Notes: a model not told the origin generated them from the letters alone. 64,000 nt of DNA from JAOBAU01 sp034667465 (GCA_034667465.1 JAXDJV010000012.1:62001-126000); one strand, 5' to 3'. Positions 1 to 8,744 are shown, counted from the first letter of the stretch. A program made the numbers and translations.

Positions 1-1
1 C

Positions 2-1663
2 TCACCCGACAGCCGCTCGCTCGCATATCTCCAGGAGGCAAAAGGCCAGCGTCAGCTGTACGTCGCTCGCGGCAGCGCAGCACCACGGAAACTGACGAAC
101 GTTCGCGGCTTCATCGATTCGCCACACTGGTCGCCCGACGGAACGAAGATCGCGATCCGCTACATCGAAGAAGCGCGTCGCGTGGCCGGCGCGCTGGCGG
201 CGATGTCGCGCGCCATCGGCGTGATCGAAGAGCGGATCGACGAAGCGCGCATCGCCGTTATCGACGTCGCCAGCGGAAAGCTGCGCGTCGTCACGCCCGC
301 CGATATGTACGTCTATGAATTCGCCTGGTCGCCGGACGGAAAGCGGATCGCCGCGACGGCGACTCCCGGCTCCGGCGAGAACAACTACTGGACCGCGAAA
401 CTGCACGTCGTCGACGTCGCGGCCGCGACGATGAAACCGATCTATTCACCGAAGTGGCAGATCGCCAGTCCGATCTTTTCACCCGACGGTTCGCAGGTCG
501 CGTTCATCGAAGGACTGATGAGCGATCAGGGCTCGACCGGCGGCGACATCATGATCGTCCCGTCGAACGGCGGCGATGCGCGCAACCTCACCGACGGCGC
601 GATGTTCACGCCAACGTCGCTCATCACCTGGACGGGCGGCGGAATCACCATCGGCGCAAACATGACCGGCAACTCCGCGCTGGCTCGCGTCGACGCGAAG
701 AATGGTCACGTCGAAACATTGTGGCGGAGCGAGGAGTACATCACCGGCGGCGAATCGATCGGTGCCGCGATCGCGCGCGACGGCCGCACCTCAGCCGTGA
801 TTCGCAGCTCGTGGCGAAGACCGCCGGAGATCTTCGCGGGAAACATCGACGCGTGGAAACAGCTGACGCACGCAAACACGATCGCGCCTCAGTGGGGCGA
901 CGCGCAGTCGCTGACGTGGACGAGCGACGGACGTGAAGTGCAGGGCTGGCTGATTCTGCCGCGCAACTACGCGCCGTCGAAGCGCTACCCGCTCGTGACC
1001 ATCGTGCACGGCGGACCGTCGAGCGCCGCGATGTCGAGCTGGCCCGGCGAGCGCAACGGATTCATCGCTTCGCAGGAGTGGCTGACGTTCTTCCCGAATC
1101 CGCGCGGGAGCTACGGCCGCGGCGAAGCGTTCACGCAGGCGAACGTCAAAGATTTCGGCCACGGCGATCTGCGCGACGTCATGTCGGGCATCGACGCGAT
1201 CGAACAACATTACCCCGTCGACGACTCCCGCCTCGGCATCTACGGCTGGAGCTACGGCGGCTTCATGACGATGTGGACGGTCACGCAGACCAATCGCTTT
1301 CGCGCGGCCGTCGCCGGCGCCGGCATCGTCAACTGGCAGAGCTACTACGGACAGAACTCGATCGATCAGTGGATGCTGCCGTTCTTCGGCGCGTCCGTGT
1401 ACGACGATCCGGCCGTCTACGCGAAGAGCTCGCCGATCAACTTCATCAAAAACACGAAGACACCGACGCTGGTCGTCGTCGGCGAGCGCGACGGCGAAGT
1501 GCCCGCGCCGCAATCGTTCGAGTTCTGGCACGCGCTGCGGACCCTCGGCGTCGAAACACAGCTGGTCGTCTATCCGGATGAAGGTCATCGCTTCTCGAAA
1601 GCGGAGCACAAACGCGACGTGGCGAAGCGAATCGTGGAATGGCTCGCGACCCGTTTGCGATAA
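2..1663 (+). CDS. S9 family (prolyl oligopeptidase-type) peptidase, 5' end missing
   Basis: The reading frame is open from base 2, so the gene starts upstream of the window and 553 residues are visible. The N-terminal part has TolB/WD40-like propeller blades with repeated SPDG motifs (for example SPHWSPDGTK and AWSPDGKR). The C-terminal alpha/beta-hydrolase half carries the nucleophile motif GWSYGG (Ser codon at 1250), an acidic motif VVGERDGEVP and the His motif PDEGHRF, so the catalytic triad looks intact. Family members cleave peptides on the carboxyl side of Pro, acyl-amino acids or similar residues, usually after secretion. The next gene follows after 9 bases, suggesting cotranscription. 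Substrate is not deducible. Confidence 0.93.
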   Translation, partial: SPDSRSLAYLQEAKGQRQLYVARGSAAPRKLTNVRGFIDSPHWSPDGTKIAIRYIEEARRVAGALAAMSRAIGVIEERIDEARIAVIDVASGKLRVVTPADMYVYEFAWSPDGKRIAATATPGSGENNYWTAKLHVVDVAAATMKPIYSPKWQIASPIFSPDGSQVAFIEGLMSDQGSTGGDIMIVPSNGGDARNLTDGAMFTPTSLITWTGGGITIGANMTGNSALARVDAKNGHVETLWRSEEYITGGESIGAAIARDGRTSAVIRSSWRRPPEIFAGNIDAWKQLTHANTIAPQWGDAQSLTWTSDGREVQGWLILPRNYAPSKRYPLVTIVHGGPSSAAMSSWPGERNGFIASQEWLTFFPNPRGSYGRGEAFTQANVKDFGHGDLRDVMSGIDAIEQHYPVDDSRLGIYGWSYGGFMTMWTVTQTNRFRAAVAGAGIVNWQSYYGQNSIDQWMLPFFGASVYDDPAVYAKSSPINFIKNTKTPTLVVVGERDGEVPAPQSFEFWHALRTLGVETQLVVYPDEGHRFSKAEHKRDVAKRIVEWLATRLR

Positions 1664-1672
1664 CACGAGCGC

Positions 1673-2326
1673 ATGAAACGGATCGCCATCGTCCTCTCGC
1701 TGCTCTTCATCGCCACGCTCGCCGCGGCGGAAACGTTCACGTTCAAAGTGGCCGGCATCGACTGCGCCGGCTGCGCGCCGCCGATCGTGAAAGCGCTCGC
1801 CGCGGTTCCGGGCGTGAGCAATGCGCGCGTCGACTGGAAGGGCGGCACCGCCACCGTCGATCTCGCTGCGAATGCGGACAAAGCAAAGCTGCGCGATGCG
1901 ATCTCGAACGCCGGCTTCGTGGCGATCTTCCCCGGCGAACGGCCGAAAGAGATCGAGCACCTTCCGGCCGATGAAGTGAAGAAGCTCGACATCGTCACGT
2001 ACGACGGCGCGAAGCGCGTCGACATCGAGAAGTCGCTCGCCGCCGGCAAGGTCACGGTCGTCGATTTCTACGGCGACTGGTGCGGCCCGTGCGCCGTGCT
2101 CGAAGCGCGCCTGCAGCATTTGATGCAGGGCAAAGCGAATCTCGCCATACGCCGCATCAACATCGGCAAATGGAACAACGCCGCCGCGAAACAGGCAACG
2201 CGTGAGTTCCACGCCTCGGCTCTCCCCTACATCCGCGTCTACGCCGCGAACGGAAAGTTCGTCGAAGCGGTGACCGGCGGGATGTGGGATGAAGTGCTGG
2301 CCGCGATCGAAAAGGCGGAGCGATGA
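1673..2326 (+). CDS. Secreted HMA domain - thioredoxin domain fusion protein
   Basis: 217 residues. A hydrophobic signal peptide (about residues 1-19, ending AAA) is followed by a heavy-metal-associated domain with the metal-binding pair in GIDCAGC (C31, C34). A thioredoxin fold follows with the redox motif WCGPC (C137, C140) and a likely cis-proline at P185 (ALPYIRVY). HMA domains bind Cu(I) or Zn/Cd through CxxC; thioredoxin domains exchange disulfides. Together they suggest periplasmic metal or thiol handling. The gene lies 9 bases after the S9 peptidase, and its stop codon overlaps the next start (ATGA), so it is probably translationally coupled to the candidate selenoprotein. The domain assignment is firm; the joint function is inferred. 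Confidence 0.9.
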   Translation: MKRIAIVLSLLFIATLAAAETFTFKVAGIDCAGCAPPIVKALAAVPGVSNARVDWKGGTATVDLAANADKAKLRDAISNAGFVAIFPGERPKEIEHLPADEVKKLDIVTYDGAKRVDIEKSLAAGKVTVVDFYGDWCGPCAVLEARLQHLMQGKANLAIRRINIGKWNNAAAKQATREFHASALPYIRVYAANGKFVEAVTGGMWDEVLAAIEKAER

Positions 2327-3282
2327 AACGCGTTCTCTTCGCGCTGCTGCTCCTCCTGGCCGCGCCGCGCGCGTTTGCCTGACCGGCCTGAGCGAATCCA
2401 AACCTCTCCGGCGGAGGGGGAAGCCGGCAGCTCGTCGCACCGCAACAGTGGCGCGTCGCATTCAATCTCGCGAGAGGGACGTTCGACACGTCGCACGTCG
2501 CCGAATGTCCGGAAGTCGCCCCGGAATGCGCGACGATGGTCATCCCGCCGCACGAGCATCACGTGAAGCTCGGGCTGACGCATTACGACCTCACCGCCGA
2601 CTACGGTCTGCGCGACAACCTGCAGCTCTCGCTGCGGCTGCCGTTCGACGTGAAAGCGATGCGCGTGCACTACACGACGCTCGACGGCGCGCCGTTCGTG
2701 CCGCCGTACGGCGACATCCATCACCGCACCGAGACACTTTCCGGCATCAGCGATCCGTCGCTGTCGCTCGAGCTCTCGCCGCATGACCACTGGCTGATCG
2801 GCGTCGGCACTTCGCTGCCGTTCGGACACATCGAGCCCGATCCGGTCGCACTCGGCGCCGCCGGAAAAAAGCACGAGCACATCCAGTTCGGCAGCGGCAC
2901 GTTCCAGCCGATCATCTCGACGCAGTACGCGAACGCACGCTTTGTCGCGCGCGCGGAAGCGAAGCTGGGCCTGTACGAGAACCGCGAAGGATTTCGCGCA
3001 CCGACGACGTTCGTCTGGTCGCTCGGTCCGACGTTTCACGCCGGCCGCGTTTCAATCGATCCGCGACTGAACGGACAACATCAGACGATCGGTCGCTGGA
3101 GCGGTGAGATCGACGAAGGAACCGGCTTCGACAACGGCGGGATCCAGCTGCAACTGTCGATGCCGGTCGGTTCCGTCGTCGTCGCGGCGAGTGTCTACCG
3201 CGAGCTCTGGTCGCACGGTTTTCACGAAGAAACGTTCCGCCAGGGAACGACGTGGGGAATCGCGCTGATTCGAACCTTCTGA
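2323..3282 (+). CDS. Candidate selenoprotein: exported beta-barrel-like protein with in-frame UGA-x-x-UGA (UxxU)
   Basis: ATG at 2323 overlaps the previous stop (ATGA) and has GGAG-like pairing upstream. The first 19 codons encode a clean signal peptide, MKRVLFALLLLL then AAPRAFA. Two TGA codons follow in the same frame, at 2380-2382 and 2389-2391, separated by Pro-Ala. The frame then stays open for another 296 codons to 3282. Read as Sec or Cys, the mature N-terminus is X-PA-X-ANPNLSGGGG, a CxxC-type motif. The rest is beta-rich with repeated aromatic strands (GLTHYDLTADYGL, NLQLSLRLPF) and ends in Phe, typical of an outer-membrane barrel. Codon use between 2392 and 2535 stays coding-like. 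Alternatives are a pseudogene, or a start at ATG 2536, which has no obvious ribosome site and discards coding sequence. Confidence 0.72.
2403..2427 (+). promoter_or_regulatory. Putative bacterial SECIS-like hairpin downstream of the two UGA codons
   Basis: Two alternative hairpins lie inside the frame. In the first, 2403-2409 (CCTCTCC) pairs with 2413-2419 (GGAGGGG), one pair being G-U, with loop GGC. In the second, 2408-2412 (CCGGC) pairs with 2423-2427 (GCCGG), with a 10-base loop starting GG. The loops begin 18 or 21 bases after the second UGA and 27 or 30 after the first. Bacterial SECIS elements are described as a short stem with G among the first two loop bases, about 16-37 bases after the UGA, so both fit. 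No folding calculation was run. Confidence 0.5.
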
Positions 3283-3305
3283 CGAGACGTGTACTCTTAG
3301 CTGTC

Positions 3306-4319
3306 GTGACCCTCCGTTATCCACGAACCTCTTTCGCCGTCACCGCGCTGACCGTCGCGACGATCTGCGTTGCGATCCTGCACAGTCCTGCGTTCCGCAT
3401 CAATCCCGACGTCGCCGCGTGGGGCGTGACGTTCGATCTGACGATCACGATTCCGCTGCTCTATTACATCTTCCTCGTGCGCCCGCGACACGTCGCGCCG
3501 CTGACGATCATTCCGGTATTCGTCATCTGCATGGCGCTCGCCGCGCGCGTCATCCCCACCCCTCACCAGTTCTTTCTCCACGATCTCCGCTTCCTCGGCG
3601 CGCCACTCGAAGTCGTCGTGATCGCGCTGGTCGTCCGTCGCGCGGCCGCACTGCGCCGCGCCGGCCTGCAGTCGGACGACGCGCTCACGCGTTTCCGCAT
3701 CGTCGCGACGGAGCTGACCGGCAACGCACGAATCGGCGACGCGGTCGGCTTCGAAGTGGCGACGTTCTGGTACGCGTTCTTCGGCTGGCGGAAAGAAGAG
3801 CCGCGCGGCGGCTTCACCTTTCATCGCCGCAGCGAATGGCCGACGATCCTCGCCTGCATCATCGTGCTGCTCGTCGCCGAATCGATCGCGCTGCATCTCT
3901 TCGTGATGCGCTGGAGCATGACCGCGGCGTGGGTCGTCACGTTCTTCGACGTCTACGGAATCGTCTGGCTGTCCGGCGACTACCAGGCGCTGCGCCTGCG
4001 GCGAACGACGATCGAGAACGATGCGCTGGTGCTGCGCTACGGAATCCGCTGGGACGTGACGGTCGACTTCGCGAACATCGCGTCGATCGAAACGGTCAAC
4101 TCCGAATCGCAGTGGAAGCGGAAGGGCGTATTGAAAGTGGCGATCCTCGATGAGCCGCGGCTGCTCGTCACACTGCGCGAGCCGATGGTGGCGCACGGAC
4201 TGGCCGGCATCACGAAGACGATCTCGGCGATCGCGCTGCTGCCGGATGACCCTGAGTCGTTCGAAGCTGCGTTCGAAGCCGCGCTCAGACCCGCAGCCAG
4301 TCCGCTCTCCACGACTTGA
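3306..4319 (+). CDS. Polytopic membrane protein of unknown function
   Basis: 337 residues from GTG 3306. About five or six hydrophobic segments lie in two clusters: the N-terminal third (for example TALTVATICVAILHS and DLTITIPLLYYIFLV) and around the middle (ILACIIVLLVAESIALHLF). A C-terminal soluble part of about 100 residues has a PH-like, beta-rich look (DALVLRYGIRW). I recognise no family. The start is supported by TACTCT at 3292-3297, 8 bases upstream, which fits a leaderless mRNA. An alternative GTG at 3252 has a possible ribosome site (AGGGA) but overlaps the preceding gene by 31 bases. The 3' end overlaps the convergent gene by 35 bases. Confidence 0.72.
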   Translation: MTLRYPRTSFAVTALTVATICVAILHSPAFRINPDVAAWGVTFDLTITIPLLYYIFLVRPRHVAPLTIIPVFVICMALAARVIPTPHQFFLHDLRFLGAPLEVVVIALVVRRAAALRRAGLQSDDALTRFRIVATELTGNARIGDAVGFEVATFWYAFFGWRKEEPRGGFTFHRRSEWPTILACIIVLLVAESIALHLFVMRWSMTAAWVVTFFDVYGIVWLSGDYQALRLRRTTIENDALVLRYGIRWDVTVDFANIASIETVNSESQWKRKGVLKVAILDEPRLLVTLREPMVAHGLAGITKTISAIALLPDDPESFEAAFEAALRPAASPLSTT

Positions 4320-4716
4320 TTCGCTGCTTGATCTCGGCGGCGTTCTTCACATCGCCGTCGAGAATTGCACGCGCCAGCTCGCACACTTCGTCGTCGCCGC
4401 AGAAGCGCAGCGCGATCAGTTGTGACGTCCGGAGATCGCCGATCCGCGGCTGCAAATCCGCGGGCAGCATCCGCTGCAGGCGAAGCTGTTCTTCGAGGCG
4501 AATCAGCCTGTCCTGCACGCGCAACGGATAGGTGCGGACGATGAGCGAAAGACCGGCGAGCGCCAGAGCAACGATCGCAAGCCAGACCGTCATCCCGCTG
4601 AAATGCCGCACTGCGACGACGATCGCCGTCACCGCGTTGATCGCGAGAACCGGCACGATGAAGAAGTGGTAGAGCGGGTGATAGCGGCGGTGACTCGCGT
4701 AACTCTGTTCAGCCAT
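4285..4716 (-). CDS. DUF6526-like two-helix membrane protein
   Basis: 143 residues from ATG 4716, starting MAEQSYASHRRYHPLYHF. Two transmembrane helices follow (about FFIVPVLAINAVTAIVV and VWLAIVALALAGLSLIV). The C-terminal cytoplasmic part is charged and helical (RLIRLEEQLRLQRMLP). The NY-H-RY-PLYHF opening followed by two helices matches my memory of the DUF6526 family; function is unknown. It starts 8 bases after the dnaE stop and on the same strand, so it is probably cotranscribed with dnaE. An upstream in-frame ATG at 4728 would overlap dnaE. Confidence 0.78.
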   Translation of the reverse strand: MAEQSYASHRRYHPLYHFFIVPVLAINAVTAIVVAVRHFSGMTVWLAIVALALAGLSLIVRTYPLRVQDRLIRLEEQLRLQRMLPADLQPRIGDLRTSQLIALRFCGDDEVCELARAILDGDVKNAAEIKQRIKSWRADWLRV

Positions 4717-4724
4717 GCCGCATA

Positions 4725-7700
4725 TCAAAACACGTAGCGAGGTCTGGCGTGAACCTCTTCGAGCTTCGCGGTCAGCGCCGCTCCCGGCTGCACGCGGAAG
4801 TGATGATTCACACGCAGCCGCAGTTCCGGCTTCCCGAAGTCCTCGGGCAACTCGACGATCGTGACCGACAGCGGAATGTCGCCGAGGTGCTCTTCGACGA
4901 TCTCGCGAATGCGGCGGACCGTGTCGTCGCTCATCCGCGGATACGGAACCTCGAGCGCGATCTCGCGAACCTTGCGATCGCGAATGCCGTCGAGCGGCAT
5001 GATCTCGAGCGCGTTCAGCTCGGGCGTGATCGGCGCTTCATGAAACGCCGCGGCGTGTGACGCGAAACCGGCGTCGGGGACATCAGGGGCGTCGGCAACC
5101 GCGGCGACCGCGTCGTTGAACGCGTCGATGTCGGAGGGGTCTTCGTCGGCAACCGGCACGATCGCCGGCGCCGGGGCTCCCGCTCCGAACAGCCCGAGGT
5201 TGTACTTGTCGACGTCGGCGCCGACACGTTCGCGTTCGACCTCTTTCGGATCGCGCTCCTCTTCTTCGAGATTCGTATCGTCGCGAATCTCGTACGCAGA
5301 AATGCGCACCGCGCCGCGCGACTCAGGATGTCCGCCGTATTCGTCGTCGATCTGATGCGCGTTCTGCTCGGCCGACTGCAGCGATGCGCTCCGTCCGACG
5401 GTCATGCCGCCGGTGTCTTTCACCATCGCCGTCAGCAGAATGGCGACGCCGTTGTCGAGCCACTTCGCGTACTTCGCGTAGAGATCGCTGAAGACGACCA
5501 CCTCGACCGATCCGAACTGATCCTCGAGGACGAACTTCGCCATCAGCTTCCCTTCGTTCGGCCCCTTCTTGATCTTCGACTTCTTCATCTGCGAGACGAT
5601 GCCGCCGATGTTCACCTGCTGATCGACGAAGCGATAAAGCGTCTCGGTGCTCACGCCCGGCGCGAACTGCTTCAGGTCATCCAGATATTTGTTGAGCGGA
5701 TGGCCGGTGATGTAGAAGCCGAGCGTTTCCTTCTCGGCGCGCAGCTTCTCTTCGTCTTCCCACTCCGCGCCTCTGATCGGCGGCGGCGCATTCGTCTTCG
5801 CCGGTGCCGCGCTCGCGAACGCGCCGAACAGCGAGTTCTGTCCGCGCTCCTTCTCTTCTTTCGCACGGGCCGCGGAATCGGCCGTCGACTCGAGCGAGTC
5901 GAACAGCACCTTCCGCGGCGTGTCGAGAAAATCGAAGGAGCCCGACTTGATCAGCGCCTCGATGACCTTCTTGTTCGCCGCGCGGAGGTCGACCGCCTCG
6001 CAGAATTCGTGCAGCGACGTGAAGCGTCCCTTCTCGCGGCGCGCGGTCAGGATCGACTCGATCGCGCTCTCGCCGACGCCCTTCACGGCGCCGAGTCCGA
6101 AGCGGATGTTCGGACCGACGACTGTGAAGAACATGTTCGATTCGTTCACGTCGGGCGGCATCACCTCGATGCCCATCGACTTCGCTTCGTGAATGAACTT
6201 CACGACGCTGTCGGTCTTGTCCATTTCGCTCGACATCAACGCCGCCATGAAGTGCCGCGCATGATGCACTTTCAGCCACGCCGTCTGATACGCGACGAGC
6301 GCGTATGCCACGGAGTGCGACTTGTTGAAGCCGTAGCGCGCGAACGGCTCGATGTAATCGAAGATGTCGTTCGCTTTTTTCTTCTCGTAGCCGATGGCGA
6401 CGGCACCGTCGACGAACTTGCCGCGCTCGGCGGCCATGACGGCGGCATCCTTCTTTCCCATCGCCTTGCGCAGCAGATCCGCCTGGCCGAGCGAGTAGCC
6501 GGCCACCTGCTGCGCGATCTGCATGACCTGCTCCTGATAGACGATGACGCCGTACGTCTCTTCCAGAATTTCCTTCATCGCCGGCACGAGGTACTTCGCC
6601 TTCGACGTGCCGTTCTTGCGCTTCACATATTCGTCGACCATGCCGGCGTCGAGCGCGCCCGGTCGATAGAGCGCGTTCAGCGCGGCGAGGTCCTCGAACT
6701 GCGTCGGCCGCGCTTTGCGCAACAGCTCGACCATGCCGCCCGACTCGAACTGGAAGACGCCTTTCGCGCGTCCTTCCTGGAAGAGTCGGAAGACCTGCGG
6801 ATCGTCGAGCGGGATGTCCTCGATGACGATGTCGGCACCGTCGACGGCCTTCGCTGACTTGATCGCGTCATCGATCACCGTCAGCGTCCGCAGGCCGAGG
6901 AAGTCCATCTTCAGGAGACCCATCTTCTCGACGACGCGCATGTCGAACTGCGTCACGATTTCATCGCGCGTCGTGCGATAGAGCGGAACGTAATTCGTGA
7001 CCGGCTCGGGCGTGATGACGACGCCGGCGGCGTGCATGCCGGCGTGACGCGCGAGCCCTTCGAGTCGCGTGCCGATCTCGATGATGCGCGCGACCTCTTT
7101 GTCGTTCCGCATCGCTTCCTGGAGCGCCGGCGATTCCTTCACCGCCATCGGCAGGCTGACATCCGGGCCGGTCGGAATCGTCTTCGCCACTTTGTCGACG
7201 AGACCGTAGGAGAGTCCGAGCACGCGGCCGACGTCGCGCACGACCGACTTCGCCGCCATCGTTCCGAACGTGATGATCTGCGCGACGTTTTCCTTCCCGT
7301 ACTTCTGGCGGACGTACTCGATGACGCGCCCGCGATTGTTCATGCAGAAGTCGATGTCGATGTCAGGCATCGAGATGCGCTCGGGATTGAGGAAGCGCTC
7401 GAAGAGCAGATCGTATTCGAGCGGATCGACGTCGGTGATTCCCATCGAATACGCGACGAGCGAACCGGCGGCGGAACCGCGTCCCGGCCCGACCGGGATG
7501 CCGTTGTCTTTCGCGTACTTGATGAAGTCCCAGACCACGAGGAAGTAGCCGGGGAAGCCCATCGTTTTGATGATGTCGATCTCGCGTTCGAGCCGGTCCC
7601 AGTACGCCTGCGTCTCGTGTTTCTTCCGCTTCGCGGCGAAGAGATGCGCCATCGCTTTCAGGCGCTTCTCCAGTCCGGCGCGCGCGATTTTCGCGAAGTG

Positions 7701-8600
7701 CGTGCCGATGTCCTGCCCTTCCGGCACCGGGAAGTTCGGCAGGTGATAGCCGCTGACGTCGAGCGACATGTTGATGCGGTCGGCGATGGCGACGGTGTTG
7801 GCGATCGCTTCCGGATATCCGCGGAAGATCGTCGTCATCTCGTCGGGACTCTTGACGTAGAAGTCGTCGGAGTAGAACTTCATCCGCTTCTCGTCGCCGA
7901 GGGTTTTGCCGGTGCCGATGCAGAGCAGCACTTCGTGCGCGAAGGCGTCGTCTTTGTTGAGGTAGTGCGAGTCGTTGGTGGCGACCATGCGCAGGCCGAC
8001 TTCGTCGGCGAGGCGCGCCATCATCGGGACGATCTTCTGCTGATCGGGGATGCCGTGATCCTGGATCTCGAGGAAGAAGTTGTCGACGCCGAGGATCTCT
8101 TTGTACTGAAGCGCCGCTTCCTTTGCCTTGGTGACGTTGCCGTTGGCGAGGCTTTGCGACACTTCGCCTTTGAGGCATGACGAGAGGACGATCAGCCCTT
8201 CGCGATGTTCGCGCAGCAGCTCTTTGTCGATGCGCGGCTTGTAGTAGAAACCTTCGGTGTACCCGGCCGAGACGAGCTTGACGAGGTTCTTGTAGCCCTC
8301 GTTGTTCTGCGCGAGCACGATGAGATGGTTGTTCGCGCCGGCGTCGGCCTGCCCGTCTTCGACGCCGGCTTTGTCGTGGCGCGAGCCGTACGCGACGTAC
8401 ATCTCACAACCGATGATCGGCTTGACCTTCTCCTTCTTCATCGCGTTGTAAAACTCGACCGCGCCGAACATGTTGCCGTGGTCGGTGATCGCGCACGCCG
8501 GCATGCCGAGCTGCGCAACTTTCTTCGCGAGCTCCTCCGGCCGGCTGGCGCCGTCGAGGAGGGAGTATTCAGTGTGAAGGTGAAGGTGAACGAAGGACAT
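4725..8600 (-). CDS. dnaE: DNA polymerase III subunit alpha
   Basis: 1291 residues; replicative polymerase. The N-terminal PHP domain starts with HLHTEYSLLDGA and keeps the His/Asp pattern seen in active PHP exonucleases. The palm active site is PDIDIDF (Asp413, 415, 417). The clamp-binding motif QNSLF begins at Q921, the position expected from E. coli. An OB domain follows (VNIGGIVSQMKKSK). The protein is about 100-130 residues longer than usual because of an acidic, Ala/Asp-rich stretch around residues 1090-1210, which contains a second clamp-like NLGLF (from N1134). A -10-like TACAAT lies at 8632-8627 on the minus strand, about 26 bases before ATG. The DUF6526-like gene follows. Confidence 0.98.
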   Translation of the reverse strand: MSFVHLHLHTEYSLLDGASRPEELAKKVAQLGMPACAITDHGNMFGAVEFYNAMKKEKVKPIIGCEMYVAYGSRHDKAGVEDGQADAGANNHLIVLAQNNEGYKNLVKLVSAGYTEGFYYKPRIDKELLREHREGLIVLSSCLKGEVSQSLANGNVTKAKEAALQYKEILGVDNFFLEIQDHGIPDQQKIVPMMARLADEVGLRMVATNDSHYLNKDDAFAHEVLLCIGTGKTLGDEKRMKFYSDDFYVKSPDEMTTIFRGYPEAIANTVAIADRINMSLDVSGYHLPNFPVPEGQDIGTHFAKIARAGLEKRLKAMAHLFAAKRKKHETQAYWDRLEREIDIIKTMGFPGYFLVVWDFIKYAKDNGIPVGPGRGSAAGSLVAYSMGITDVDPLEYDLLFERFLNPERISMPDIDIDFCMNNRGRVIEYVRQKYGKENVAQIITFGTMAAKSVVRDVGRVLGLSYGLVDKVAKTIPTGPDVSLPMAVKESPALQEAMRNDKEVARIIEIGTRLEGLARHAGMHAAGVVITPEPVTNYVPLYRTTRDEIVTQFDMRVVEKMGLLKMDFLGLRTLTVIDDAIKSAKAVDGADIVIEDIPLDDPQVFRLFQEGRAKGVFQFESGGMVELLRKARPTQFEDLAALNALYRPGALDAGMVDEYVKRKNGTSKAKYLVPAMKEILEETYGVIVYQEQVMQIAQQVAGYSLGQADLLRKAMGKKDAAVMAAERGKFVDGAVAIGYEKKKANDIFDYIEPFARYGFNKSHSVAYALVAYQTAWLKVHHARHFMAALMSSEMDKTDSVVKFIHEAKSMGIEVMPPDVNESNMFFTVVGPNIRFGLGAVKGVGESAIESILTARREKGRFTSLHEFCEAVDLRAANKKVIEALIKSGSFDFLDTPRKVLFDSLESTADSAARAKEEKERGQNSLFGAFASAAPAKTNAPPPIRGAEWEDEEKLRAEKETLGFYITGHPLNKYLDDLKQFAPGVSTETLYRFVDQQVNIGGIVSQMKKSKIKKGPNEGKLMAKFVLEDQFGSVEVVVFSDLYAKYAKWLDNGVAILLTAMVKDTGGMTVGRSASLQSAEQNAHQIDDEYGGHPESRGAVRISAYEIRDDTNLEEEERDPKEVERERVGADVDKYNLGLFGAGAPAPAIVPVADEDPSDIDAFNDAVAAVADAPDVPDAGFASHAAAFHEAPITPELNALEIMPLDGIRDRKVREIALEVPYPRMSDDTVRRIREIVEEHLGDIPLSVTIVELPEDFGKPELRLRVNHHFRVQPGAALTAKLEEVHARPRYVF

Positions 8601-8638
8601 CGGGCCTCGGGATGTGTGTCGACGGCATTGTACCAGGC

Positions 8639-8729
8639 GGATGAGGGATGAAGGATGAAGGATGAAGGATGAATAAAGGCGGAGGCCACGCCGGCAAACG
8701 CCTCATCCTTCATCCTTCATCCCTCATCC
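8639..8729. repeat. Heptamer-armed hairpin A (GGATGAA type)
   Basis: Left arm 8639-8673 is five tandem 7-mers: one GGATGAG, then four GGATGAA. The centre (8674-8702) begins TAAAGGCGGAGG and contains GCC/GGC inverted repeats. The right arm 8703-8729 is the reverse complement of about four 7-mers and ends in CTCATCC, which pairs with the first left unit. It lies between the divergent dnaE and DUF4173 genes and abuts the -10 box of the latter. Related elements lie at 21344, 50728, 55345 and 57574. Confidence 0.9.
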
Positions 8730-8734
8730 TTCGA

Positions 8735-8740
8735 TATACT
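8735..8740 (+). promoter_or_regulatory. -10 box TATACT for the DUF4173 gene
   Basis: TATACT ends 4 bases before ATG 8745, so transcription would begin at or just after the start codon (leaderless). No clear -35 element is visible because the upstream bases belong to hairpin A. This is one of a set of about 17 such boxes in the window. Confidence 0.5.
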
Positions 8741-8744
8741 TTTC

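Noticed and set aside
2375..2566. Short open frame overlapping the candidate selenoprotein in another phase
   Set aside because: It is Arg/Ser-rich, has no homology I can see, and does not explain the coding-like main frame.
2536..3282. Treating ATG 2536 as the start of an independent gene
   Set aside because: The frame upstream remains open and coding-like back to the second TGA, and a signal peptide lies in the same frame. No ribosome site precedes 2536.
3252..3305. GTG 3252 as start of the membrane protein
   Set aside because: It overlaps the previous gene by 31 bases; TACTCT 8 bases before GTG 3306 fits the common leaderless spacing. Not fully excluded because AGGGA precedes 3252.
5328..6857. 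Long open frame antisense to dnaE
   Set aside because: Arg/Leu/Asp-rich composition and low complexity typical of an antisense shadow of a GC-rich gene; dnaE is certain on the other strand.
8639..8729. Possible CRISPR array or microsatellite in hairpin A
   Set aside because: Units are only 7 bases without spacers, and the two arms are inverted, so this is a hairpin element. Translated repeats (HPSSF-like) are spurious.
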